Of a stretch of 53,886 nucleotides of DNA, positions 24,745 to 32,997 are shown piece after piece. The position numbers and the translations under genes were made by a program. The DNA comes from CAZDUS01 sp964609375 (GTDB taxonomy: Bacteria > Verrucomicrobiota > Kiritimatiellia > CAIKKV01 > CAITUY01): the NCBI GenBank assembly GCA_964609375.1, contig CAZSSA010000005.1, positions 1 to 53,886 of the forward strand, written 5' to 3'. Numbering within the stretch: the first letter of the stretch is position 1; the number at the start of each line of letters is the position of its first letter. The notes under the pieces were generated by a model, which saw nothing but the letters and a program-made list of their open reading frames with translations, made no database searches and was not told the origin of the DNA.

Positions 24745-26169
24745 ATGTTTGAAGTCCAAATGCCTCAAGCTGGTCAATCCATGGAAGAGGGGACCATTGT
24801 CCGTTGGCTTAAGAATGAGGGTGATAAGGTTCGAGCAAAGGACATTCTTTTCGAAGTGGAGACCGATAAGGCCGTGGTGGAAGTGGAGGCCGGGTATGAT
24901 GGTATTCTGCGGAAAATCATTGTTCCGGTTGGTCAGCTTGTGCCAATTCGCACCAAGGTTGGATTAATCGGCGAGGCAAATGAGACGATTCCCATTGATG
25001 TTGGCGTTCCTGTTTCGGTGGCTCAGCCGGTGGCTGCAACGGGTGGTGTATTGAAGGATGTGCTGATGCCACAGGTCGGGAAAACGGGGGAGCAAGTGAC
25101 CATTACTCGATGGCTTAAAAAAGAGGGTGAGTCCGTTCACGTGGGGGACATCCTGCTTATCGTAGAGACCGAAAGAGCCATGGCCGAAATTGAGGCCGGG
25201 CATCAAGGTGTGCTCAATACGATCATCGTTCCCGCCGGTAAGACGGTTGCGCCTCAAACCTGTATTGCCAGGATTGGCGATGCCGGCGTTATCCTGCCGG
25301 CTGCTTCGGCGGTTGTTTCCAAGGCTGGTATTCCTGTGGCGGTCCCCATGAGTGGTCCGGTCAAGGTTTCGCCGGCTGCCCGGAAAATTGCCGGGGAGCG
25401 AGGAATTGATTTGGCTTCCATCGGGGGCGGATCAGGGCCCAATGGCCGCATTACCTCCCGTGATCTTCCGGCTCAATCCGTTCAGGTCAAGGTTGATTTG
25501 CCGGAGGGTGCCTCCCGTCGCCGATTGACTCCGATGCGCAAGGCCATTGCCCGCAACCTGCTGATCTCGAAGCAGACAATCCCGCATTTCTATATGCAGT
25601 TGACGATTAACGCCGTGCCGATGGCCGACCTCCAGAAGGCTGAAAAGGGCAAGTATCCCTGCTCGCTTAATGATTTTGTGACGAGGGCGTGTGCCAAGGC
25701 TATCCGGGAGTTTGCCGCCTTCCGCAGCCGCATCGAGAATGATGAAATGGTGGAATTTCATGATGTAAATATTGGAATTGCCGTTGGCATGGACGAAGGC
25801 CTTCTGGTTCCGGTGATTCTCGGTGCGGACACACTGTCCATTCAGGCGTTGGCGGTCGAGACGCGGCGCCTTGTTCAATCGGCCAAGGCCGGCAAGATTG
25901 AGGGGATGGGCAAAGGTGTTTTCACCATCACCAATCTTGGAATGTTTGGCATCGAGCAGTTTGCCGCGATCATCAATCCGCCGGAATCGGCGATCCTGTC
26001 GGTTGGCGCGATGCGTGAAACCGTTGTGGTGCAGAATGGCGCCATGGTGATCGGCAAGGTGATGACCATGACCCTTAGTGCCGATCATCGTGTTGTGGAC
26101 GGATTGCTGGCCGCGAAGTTTATGGTGCGTCTGAAAGAGTTGATGGAGGCTCCGGCGGCGTTGGTTTGA
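24745..26169 (+). CDS. 2-oxoacid dehydrogenase E2 (dihydrolipoyl acyltransferase)
   Basis: 474 aa core of the complex. There are two lipoyl domains (about 1-77 and 100-178), an E3/E1-binding domain (VSPAARKIAGERGIDLASI ... GRITSRDL, about 207-243) and the catalytic domain (256-474) with SADHRVVDG (about 445-453), whose His and Asp catalyse acyl transfer to CoA. The first lipoyl domain has its lysine in VETDKAVVEVEAG (K42). The second reads VETERAMAEIEAG: the lipoylated Lys is Arg (codon AGA, residue 144), so only one domain can carry lipoate. GAGGGAGAAG precedes the ATG. E3 follows across an artefactual gap. Confidence 0.93.
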   Translation: MFEVQMPQAGQSMEEGTIVRWLKNEGDKVRAKDILFEVETDKAVVEVEAGYDGILRKIIVPVGQLVPIRTKVGLIGEANETIPIDVGVPVSVAQPVAATGGVLKDVLMPQVGKTGEQVTITRWLKKEGESVHVGDILLIVETERAMAEIEAGHQGVLNTIIVPAGKTVAPQTCIARIGDAGVILPAASAVVSKAGIPVAVPMSGPVKVSPAARKIAGERGIDLASIGGGSGPNGRITSRDLPAQSVQVKVDLPEGASRRRLTPMRKAIARNLLISKQTIPHFYMQLTINAVPMADLQKAEKGKYPCSLNDFVTRACAKAIREFAAFRSRIENDEMVEFHDVNIGIAVGMDEGLLVPVILGADTLSIQALAVETRRLVQSAKAGKIEGMGKGVFTITNLGMFGIEQFAAIINPPESAILSVGAMRETVVVQNGAMVIGKVMTMTLSADHRVVDGLLAAKFMVRLKELMEAPAALV

Positions 26170-26177
26170 GGGGGGGC
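26123..26177. repeat. 55-bp segment repeated exactly across the scaffold gap
   Basis: The last 55 bp of the left contig (3' end of E2, stop codon and GGGGGGGC) are identical to 26278-26332 on the right of the gap. The two contigs therefore overlap and the gap is artificial. Confidence 0.9.
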
Positions 26178-26277
26178 NNNNNNNNNNNNNNNNNNNNNNN
26201 NNNNNNNNNNNNNNNNNNNNNNNNNNNNNNNNNNNNNNNNNNNNNNNNNNNNNNNNNNNNNNNNNNNNNNNNNNNNN
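26178..26277. other. Scaffold gap (100 N), probably artificial
   Basis: Exactly 100 N between two contig ends that share a 55-bp identical terminal sequence. Merging the copies would remove the N run and one duplicate, placing E3 roughly 125 bp after E2 (stop at 26169, E3 ATG at 26448 minus about 155 bp). Confidence 0.97.
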
Positions 26278-26408
26278 TGGTGCGTCTGAAAGAGTTGATG
26301 GAGGCTCCGGCGGCGTTGGTTTGAGGGGGGGCAGGAGGGGGAAAGTGTTTGAATAGAAGTTCGCGATGATCGCGAAAGATGATTCAGGAGTCATAATTCA
26401 ATGTCCGC

Positions 26409-26433
26409 GGGCGTCGGCGAGCGACGCTCCTGG
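26409..26433. repeat. REP-like hairpin, diverged copy
   Basis: GGGCGTCG (26409-26416), loop GCGAG, CGACGCTC (26422-26429; one G-T pair), followed by CTGG in the place of CTAC. It is the same family as 8952-8976. It sits 14 nt upstream of the E3 start codon, just before the GAGGAGAG Shine-Dalgarno. Confidence 0.5.
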
Positions 26434-26447
26434 ATGAGGAGAGAACG

Positions 26448-27857
26448 ATGAGCAAGCATTTTGACATTGCTGTTATTGGAGCGGGGCCCGGTGGTTATGT
26501 GGCAGCCTTGAAAGCGGCTCAGGTTGGGGCGTCCGTTGCCATTGTGGAGCAGGGACTGCTTGGGGGGACCTGCTTGAATGTGGGGTGCATCCCCTCCAAG
26601 GCGCTGCTTGCGTCGGCGGAATTGATCCATTCCATTCAAGACGGCGCGACGATGGGTGTGAAGGTGTCGGGTGAAGTGACTTTTGATTGGCAGGCCATCC
26701 AGACTCGCAAGGACAAGGTGCTACAAACGCTGCGAAACGGCATCAATGCTTTGCTTGTTGCCCGGAAAGCCACCTATTTCCAGGGGCGGGCCAAGCTGAA
26801 TGGTCCCGGTAAGGTCAACGTCGAAACCCAGGCGGGACCGGAAGCGTTAACGGCTGGAAAGATCATTCTGGCTACAGGATCCGTTCCGGCGCGGATTCCC
26901 GGCTGGCCGACTGATCCCGAACGAGTATGCACCAGTGATGAAGCCCTGCATTGGAAAACACTGCCTGCCCGACTCCTGATCATCGGGGGAGGAGTCATCG
27001 GATGTGAATTTGCCTGCATGATGCGGGAGTTTGGCGTGAAGGTGACTGTTGTTGAGATGATGCCTTCCTTTTTGCCTGAACTCGATGAAAGTCTTGGAGA
27101 GCCGCTGCAGAAGGTGTTTGCGAAGCGCGGTATTCAGTGCTTCACGGGCACCAAGGTGGAGAGCCTGACGGCAGATGGCGTCGTCAAGGCCGTCCTCAGT
27201 AATGGGCAAACCGTTGAGGCTGATCGTGTTTTGTTGTCCATCGGGCGTCGACCTAATACGGCGGATATCGGTTTGGATACCGTGGGCATCAGTACGGATC
27301 GCGGTTTTATCCGGGTGAATGACCACATGGAGACGGTCGTTAAAGGAATCTATTGTATCGGAGATGCCAATGGCCGTTGTCTTCTGGCCCATGCCGCTTC
27401 GGCGCAAGGGGTTGTTGCGGTTGAGAACGCACTGGGGCATGCCCGGCCGTTCACATCGCCGATCCCCTCGGCCGTGTATACATTCCCTGAGATTGGTGCT
27501 GTGGGGATGACACAGGCGCAGGCCAGGAAAGCTGGAATTCCCATCGCTGTTGGGATGTTCCCGCTGGCGGCACTGGGGAAGGCGATAGCGGTCGGACATC
27601 CTGAGGGGTTCGTCAAGGTGATCCGTCACCGCGAAACCGATGAACTGCTTGGAGTTCACATGCTAGGGCATAATGCCACGGAGTGTATCGCCTCCGCGGC
27701 TGCGCTATTGCACAAGAGGGTGACCGTGCATGAGATGGCCGAGGTGGTCTTTGCGCATCCTACCATCAGTGAGAGTCTGAAGGAATCGGCGGAAGATGCG
27801 TTGGGGATGGCGTTGCACTTGCCGCCTCGCAAGGTGTTGCGGGTGGTGGCAGGGTGA
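26448..27857 (+). CDS. lpdA: Dihydrolipoyl dehydrogenase (E3)
   Basis: 469 aa FAD/NAD flavoprotein that reoxidises dihydrolipoyl-E2. It has the FAD site VIGAGPGGYVAALKAAQVG (8-26), the redox disulphide GGTCLNVGCIPSKALL (about 39-54), the NAD site IIGGGVIGCEFACMM, the second FAD motif YCIGDANGRCLLAHAA, and the C-terminal HPTISESLKE with the catalytic His-Glu pair of the partner subunit. GAGGAGAGAACG precedes the ATG. Having its own E3 makes the locus a self-contained dehydrogenase complex. Confidence 0.97.
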   Translation: MSKHFDIAVIGAGPGGYVAALKAAQVGASVAIVEQGLLGGTCLNVGCIPSKALLASAELIHSIQDGATMGVKVSGEVTFDWQAIQTRKDKVLQTLRNGINALLVARKATYFQGRAKLNGPGKVNVETQAGPEALTAGKIILATGSVPARIPGWPTDPERVCTSDEALHWKTLPARLLIIGGGVIGCEFACMMREFGVKVTVVEMMPSFLPELDESLGEPLQKVFAKRGIQCFTGTKVESLTADGVVKAVLSNGQTVEADRVLLSIGRRPNTADIGLDTVGISTDRGFIRVNDHMETVVKGIYCIGDANGRCLLAHAASAQGVVAVENALGHARPFTSPIPSAVYTFPEIGAVGMTQAQARKAGIPIAVGMFPLAALGKAIAVGHPEGFVKVIRHRETDELLGVHMLGHNATECIASAAALLHKRVTVHEMAEVVFAHPTISESLKESAEDALGMALHLPPRKVLRVVAG

Positions 27858-27902
27858 GCATGATATGGGTTGCAGGAGGTTGCCTGACCCCGGAATGAAA
27901 CA

Positions 27903-29936
27903 ATGGAGAAAACGGTCATGATGCAGAAGATACCGCCGGGAATGGATGTTTTGATTGAGCTGTCCCGCCTTTATGGTGCGGATAGCAGTTTTGTGTTGGC
28001 TGGCGGCGGCAATACGTCGTTGAAGGTTGGCGATCGGCTGTGGGTCAAAGCCAGTGGGCACGCCCTTGCCTCGATCACGGCGGATGGTTTCGTGGAGTTG
28101 GACCGCGGCGCGTTGAGTACACTGTTGGAAAGCAAACTGGGGACGAATGCCCGGCTCCGGGAAGAACAATTCAAGAAGGCGATTCTGGCGTCCCGTCTTT
28201 ATCCTGAAAAGGGCCAGCGTCCTTCAGTTGAAAGCGTTCTGCATCATTTACTGCCTTCCAGGCTGGTGGTTCATACCCATTCCACACTGGTCAATATGTT
28301 GACGTGTTCCCGGCGGGGGGAGTTGTTGACCCGCGCCTGGTTTGGTGACGAGGTGTTATGGGTTCCCGTTTGTGATCCCGGTTTTGTGTTGGCGAAACGG
28401 GTGCAGGAAGCGATGAATGATTACCTCCGGCGCACAGGCCGGAAGTATCCGCCGGTTGTCTTTATTCAGAATCATGGGTTGATTGTGTGTGGCGACAGTG
28501 CAAGCGAAATCCACACGCGTACCGATCAACTGATAGCGACGATCCAGAGCAAGGCCAAGGTTAAGGTTGTGAAGGCGAGTCCGAGGGTTTCTCCGGGGCT
28601 TGAAGTCGTCCAGGCTATTGATGTCATTGGTCCGGCATTGCGTGGCCTGCTGGCGGAGGGCGAGGTGCTTAAGGTGGTGGCCTTTGATGATTCCGAGCCG
28701 GTCAAGGCATTGGTGAACAATCCGAACGGCAAAGCGTGGGTAACCTCTGGTGCGCTGACCCCCGATCATATTGTTTACTGCAATTCGTATCCGTTGTGGT
28801 TCGAGTGTCCGGGGGACAGGGTGGCAGGAAATGTGGTGGCGGCATTGCGAAAAGCTATAGCGGCCTATGCCAAGGCGTATCGTTGCAAGCCCAGGGTTGT
28901 CCTGGTGAATGGGGTGGGGATGTTCGCGGTTGGTGACGACATTGCCCAGGCGACGACCACCCGGATGGTTTATACCGATGCCATCACGATTATGGCGGGG
29001 GCCGTGAAACTGGGAGGTGTTCAGTACCTTCCCGACGCGCAGCGCCGCTTTATTGAAGCCTGGGAAGTGGAATCTTATCGCCGCCAGATTGCCAAAAGGG
29101 GGGGCAAGGAGGGCAGGGCGGGGGGTAAAGTTGTGGTGGTGACCGGAGCGGCGCAGGGGTTTGGCTTCGAGATTTCAAGGCAGTTGGCTGAAGCAGGGGC
29201 GCATGTGGCGTTACTGGATCTCAATGCGGGCGGCACCATGGCGGCGGCGGAAGCGTTGGGGAAACTTCATGGAGCCGGCCGTGTGATGGGTGTGGCGGCG
29301 AACGTCACGGACGGGGTTTCGATGGAGGCGGCGATCCATGCGGTGATCCGCGCGTTTGGTGGATTTGACGCGTTTGTATCCAATGCGGGTGTGTTGAAGG
29401 CGGGCAGTGTGAAGACGCTGAAGTCCTCCGATTTTGATTTTGTGACGGCGGTGAACTACAAGGGATATTTCCTGTGCGTGCAGAAGGCTGCACCCGTCCT
29501 GGCGACGCAGCATCTTGCCAAGGCGGACTACTGGAGTGACATCATTCAGGTCAATTCCAAATCCGGTCTCGAAGGATCAAATAAGAACGGGGCCTATGCT
29601 GGCAGCAAATTCGGGGGGATTGGCTTGACGCAGTCCTTTGCGATGGAGTTAATCGAGGACAACATCAAGGTCAACGCCATTTGCCCCGGGAATTTCTTTG
29701 ATGGCCCGCTTTGGTCTGATCCGGTTAACGGATTATTCGTCCAGTATTTGAAAACAAAGAAAGTGCCCGGTGCCAAGACCGTTGAGGATGTGCGTCGCTT
29801 TTATGAAGGCAAAGTGCCGATGCGACGGGGTTGCCTGGCGGGCGATGTGATGAAGGCTATTTATTATATTATGGAACAACAATACGAGACCGGTCAGGCG
29901 GTGCCCGTGACCGGTGGCCAGGTGATGCTCTCGTAA
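27903..29936 (+). CDS. Bifunctional class II aldolase / short-chain dehydrogenase
   Basis: 677 aa fusion. Residues ~10-235 are a class II aldolase/adducin domain: GGGNTSLKVGDRLWVKASG, the HTHSTLVNML metal histidines near 125 and IQNHGLIVCG. A linker region of unclear role follows, then a Rossmann SDR (~410-677): VVVTGAAQGFGFEISRQLA, VSNAGVLKAG and the catalytic Ser-Tyr-Lys in NSKSGLEGSNKNGAYAGSKF. The SDR resembles SrlD (sorbitol-6-phosphate dehydrogenase). The organisation parallels RhaEW, which cleaves L-rhamnulose-1-phosphate to DHAP and L-lactaldehyde and oxidises the latter. Alternative ATGs at 27918 and 27921 have GGAG nearby. The stop is 20 nt before the next gene. Confidence 0.88.
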   Translation: MEKTVMMQKIPPGMDVLIELSRLYGADSSFVLAGGGNTSLKVGDRLWVKASGHALASITADGFVELDRGALSTLLESKLGTNARLREEQFKKAILASRLYPEKGQRPSVESVLHHLLPSRLVVHTHSTLVNMLTCSRRGELLTRAWFGDEVLWVPVCDPGFVLAKRVQEAMNDYLRRTGRKYPPVVFIQNHGLIVCGDSASEIHTRTDQLIATIQSKAKVKVVKASPRVSPGLEVVQAIDVIGPALRGLLAEGEVLKVVAFDDSEPVKALVNNPNGKAWVTSGALTPDHIVYCNSYPLWFECPGDRVAGNVVAALRKAIAAYAKAYRCKPRVVLVNGVGMFAVGDDIAQATTTRMVYTDAITIMAGAVKLGGVQYLPDAQRRFIEAWEVESYRRQIAKRGGKEGRAGGKVVVVTGAAQGFGFEISRQLAEAGAHVALLDLNAGGTMAAAEALGKLHGAGRVMGVAANVTDGVSMEAAIHAVIRAFGGFDAFVSNAGVLKAGSVKTLKSSDFDFVTAVNYKGYFLCVQKAAPVLATQHLAKADYWSDIIQVNSKSGLEGSNKNGAYAGSKFGGIGLTQSFAMELIEDNIKVNAICPGNFFDGPLWSDPVNGLFVQYLKTKKVPGAKTVEDVRRFYEGKVPMRRGCLAGDVMKAIYYIMEQQYETGQAVPVTGGQVMLS

Positions 29937-29956
29937 TCATGACAAGGAGGAAACTA

Positions 29957-31645
29957 ATGCCTGCAACCAGCCTGCCGAAGACCCAGTATGCCGTACAGCT
30001 TATCGGGCCCGGCGAACTCAAAATCAATACAACCAAGCCCGTGGTGCGGCCTGGTTCACATCAGGTACTGGGTAAGATTGAATCGGTCTGCCTTTGTTTC
30101 TCGGACCTGAAATTGCTGAAGCAGTTTTCGGGGCATCCCCGGAAAAGCGAGGTGATCTCCGGTCTGTCACCGGATGACCTGAACGAGATTCCAAGTTATG
30201 TTCCCGGCGAGAAACCGACGGTGCCGGGCCATGAGACGGTGGTCCGGATTGTGGAGATTGGCGACAAGGTGAAGCACCACAAGGTCGGCGAGCGTTGTCT
30301 GGTTCAGACCGATTACCGTCCTTTTTTGACCGCGGCGTCAAATGCGGCCTTTGGGTATAATTTTGAGGGAGCGCTCCAGGAATATGTGGTGATGGATGAG
30401 CGTGTGATTGTGGATCCCGAGACCGGGGAACGTTTCCTGATCCCGGCCCCGGAAAACCTCAGTGCATCGGCCATAGCCTTGGTGGAGCCGTGGGCATGTG
30501 TTGAAAATTCGTATGTGACCCCGGAGCGGCAGACGATCAAGGCGGGTGGCAAGCTTGCGGTGGTGGCCGATATCGGGCGTGTCATGGTCGGGATTGCGGA
30601 GAGTCTGTCGCCCAAAGGGGGGCCGGCCGAGGTGTGTTATGTAGGGGATGGGGGGCATGGAGGGAGTGTGCTTTTGGCGCAATGCAAGAGGCCGGTAAAA
30701 GCCATTAACAAGGTGGAAGATTTGCCGAAAGAATATTTTGATGACATTGTTTATTTTGGAGCGGATAAGCAAGTGATCGAAGTTCTTAATGACAAATTGG
30801 CTGCTGGCGGTCTGATTAACATTGTGACGGGCGGGAGCAGGATCGGGGCCCCGGCAGCCGTTGGGGTGGGGCGCATTCATTATGGGATGACGCGCTGGAT
30901 TGGGACTACTGCTTCGTCGGCGGCTGAAGCCTACAAGGTAATTCCTGCAACCGGCGAAATCCGGGCGGGCGATGCCATTTGCGTGACAGGGGCAGGGGGG
31001 CCCATGGGGCAGATGCATGTCATTCGTGATTTGTGTGCCGGGCAGCCGGGAGTGGTTATGACGGCGGTTGATTTTGATGATGTCCGGCTCGCCTCGCTGA
31101 TGGATAAGGCTCGACTGATGGCCGCCGCCAACAAGGCGACCCTGTGCACAGTGAATCCCAAGAAAGAAACGATACAGGGGCCGTTCACCTATCAGGTGGT
31201 CATGGCGCCGATCGGGGCATTGGTGGCTGATGCGATCAAGCACAGTGCCGATGGTTGCCGGATCAATATTTTTGCGGGGATCCCCGCCGGCGTGAAGCAT
31301 GAGATTGATCTCGATACCTATATCAGGAACCGTTGTTACATGTTCGGCACGAGTGGCTCCACAATTCGCGACATGAAGATTGTGCTGGCGAAAGTGGTGG
31401 CTGGCCAGTTGGACACCAATAGTTCCGTGGATGCGGTTTGTGGTATGGCCGGTGCGCTGGAAGGATTGGCGGCGGTTGAGAACCGGACCTTGGCGGGTAA
31501 GATCGTGATCTATCCGCAGTTACATGATCTGGGGCTGGTGCCGTTGAGTGCGCTGGGGAAGGATTATCCGGCGGTGGCCGCCAAATTGGCGAATGGCAAC
31601 TGGTCGCTGGAGGCGGAGCGTGAGTTGTTGAAGATGGCGAAGTAA
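29957..31645 (+). CDS. Zinc-type alcohol dehydrogenase, long SorE-like form
   Basis: 562 aa, well above the ~350-410 usual for medium-chain dehydrogenases. The N-terminal GroES-like domain has the Cys at LCFSDLKLL (~38) and the PGHETVVRIVEIGDKV loop; two Rossmann-like regions follow, one starting ICVTGAGGPMGQMHVIRDL (~339). A preceding segment with EVCYVGDGGHGG (~215) looks like a second, diverged nucleotide-binding unit. The later GTSGSTIRDMKIVLAKV is shared with SorE (L-sorbose-1-phosphate reductase). Role inferred: oxidoreduction of a lactaldehyde, lactate or ketose-phosphate intermediate. Start: AAGGAGG 8 nt upstream. Confidence 0.75.
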   Translation: MPATSLPKTQYAVQLIGPGELKINTTKPVVRPGSHQVLGKIESVCLCFSDLKLLKQFSGHPRKSEVISGLSPDDLNEIPSYVPGEKPTVPGHETVVRIVEIGDKVKHHKVGERCLVQTDYRPFLTAASNAAFGYNFEGALQEYVVMDERVIVDPETGERFLIPAPENLSASAIALVEPWACVENSYVTPERQTIKAGGKLAVVADIGRVMVGIAESLSPKGGPAEVCYVGDGGHGGSVLLAQCKRPVKAINKVEDLPKEYFDDIVYFGADKQVIEVLNDKLAAGGLINIVTGGSRIGAPAAVGVGRIHYGMTRWIGTTASSAAEAYKVIPATGEIRAGDAICVTGAGGPMGQMHVIRDLCAGQPGVVMTAVDFDDVRLASLMDKARLMAAANKATLCTVNPKKETIQGPFTYQVVMAPIGALVADAIKHSADGCRINIFAGIPAGVKHEIDLDTYIRNRCYMFGTSGSTIRDMKIVLAKVVAGQLDTNSSVDAVCGMAGALEGLAAVENRTLAGKIVIYPQLHDLGLVPLSALGKDYPAVAAKLANGNWSLEAERELLKMAK

Positions 31646-31648
31646 ATC

Positions 31649-32995
31649 ATGACCCTTGAACTGCTTAACGGTGATTCTGTCGGGGCGCGTCTTCAGCATT
31701 TACGCGAATGGGTGCAGAAGCCGCGTGAACGTGGTGTGGAGTTTCTGCGTACAGAAGAGGTGAACAACCACATTCACACCGTGTACTCATTTTCGCCCTA
31801 TTCTCCGACGGCGGCGGCATGGCAGGCAGCACAGGCGGGGTTGAAGGCGGCGGGTATTATGGATCACGATTCCGTAGCCGGGGCGGAAGAGATGTTGGAG
31901 GCCTGCAAGATCATCGGGATTGGCTCCACGGTGGGGGTTGAGTTGCGCGTGGATTGCAGTATGACGGGACTGGCGGGTCGCAAAATCAACAACCCGGATT
32001 CCCTGTCCATTATCTATATGGCCATTCACGGGATTCCCCGGCCCATGATTCCGAACGTGGCCCGTTTTCTTGAGCCCATCCAGACAGCCCGTAACCAGCG
32101 TAATCGTGCCATGGTGGTTCGGCTTAACGAACGACTGAAGGAGTTGGGTGTTCCGCTGATTGATTTTGAGCGTGATGTGCATGCGCGTTCGCTGGCGGCG
32201 CAAGGCGGGACGATTACTGAACGGCATATCCTGGCGGCGGTGGCTGAGAAGTTGATTGGCATCTACGGATGCGATGGGCGGGTGGCAGGTTTTCTCAAGG
32301 ATACGTTGAATGTTGAGTTGCCTGCAAAAATGACAGCGGTGCTGAGCGACCCGGCCAATCCGCATTATCTTTACGACTTGCTTGGCATACTCAAGGCATC
32401 GTTCCTGCCGTCCTTTTTTATTCAGCCGGGATCCGATGAGTGCATTCCCGTGCGGCAGGCGGTGAAGTTTGCGCTAAGCATCGGGGCGATTCCGGCCTAT
32501 GCCTACTTGGGGGATGTAACGGCATCGCCGACGGGCGACAAGAAAGCGGAGAAGTTTGAAGACGACTATCTCGACTTTCTGTTCGACGAACTTGTGACCC
32601 TGGGATTCCGGGCGGTGACCTACATGCCGCCAAGGAACACCTTGGCCCAGTTACAACGTGTTCAGAAGCTCTGTGCCCAACATGGGTTGATGGAAATATC
32701 CGGGGTCGACATTAATTCCTCGCGGCAATCCTTCCGCTGTCCCGAGATATTGCAGCCGGCATTCCGCCATTTGATTGATGCCACTTGGGCATTGATTGCG
32801 CATGAAAAACTGGCGAGTGTTGAAGCGCGGTGGAGCCTTTTCCATCCGGACAACCCATATGCATCTGTTTCGCTTGCGGAGCGCCTGCGGGTTTATGCGA
32901 AGGTGGGGGCGGCCCTGGATCCTTGCTGTCCTGAAAATGCCCTCCAGGTGGCTCAGCGGTTGTTTCCTGATAGCACGCAGGGAAGATTTGTCTGA
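31649..32995 (+). CDS. PHP-domain metal-dependent hydrolase
   Basis: 448 aa, starting 3 nt after the dehydrogenase. Metal-site motifs of the polymerase-and-histidinol-phosphatase family are present: NNHIHTVYSFSPYSP (~41), GIMDHDSVAGAEEM (~70), VGVELRVD (~95) and a late GVDINSSRQSF. This points to a phosphoesterase acting on a small sugar or polyol phosphate, perhaps removing dead-end phosphates from the pathway; substrate unknown. Its stop and that of the opposite-strand PHP gene are only 2 nt apart. It is the last gene of the plus-strand arm. Confidence 0.75.
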   Translation: MTLELLNGDSVGARLQHLREWVQKPRERGVEFLRTEEVNNHIHTVYSFSPYSPTAAAWQAAQAGLKAAGIMDHDSVAGAEEMLEACKIIGIGSTVGVELRVDCSMTGLAGRKINNPDSLSIIYMAIHGIPRPMIPNVARFLEPIQTARNQRNRAMVVRLNERLKELGVPLIDFERDVHARSLAAQGGTITERHILAAVAEKLIGIYGCDGRVAGFLKDTLNVELPAKMTAVLSDPANPHYLYDLLGILKASFLPSFFIQPGSDECIPVRQAVKFALSIGAIPAYAYLGDVTASPTGDKKAEKFEDDYLDFLFDELVTLGFRAVTYMPPRNTLAQLQRVQKLCAQHGLMEISGVDINSSRQSFRCPEILQPAFRHLIDATWALIAHEKLASVEARWSLFHPDNPYASVSLAERLRVYAKVGAALDPCCPENALQVAQRLFPDSTQGRFV

Positions 32996-32997
32996 CT

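Noticed and set aside
27903..29936. Frameshifted or chimeric assembly of two genes
   Set aside because: The aldolase-SDR join is in one uninterrupted frame with consistent codon use, and such fusions are known (RhaEW type), so it is taken as a real bifunctional protein.
18452..32995. Bacterial microcompartment for deoxysugar degradation
   Set aside because: No shell protein (BMC-H, BMC-P) and no CoA-acylating aldehyde dehydrogenase are present in the window.
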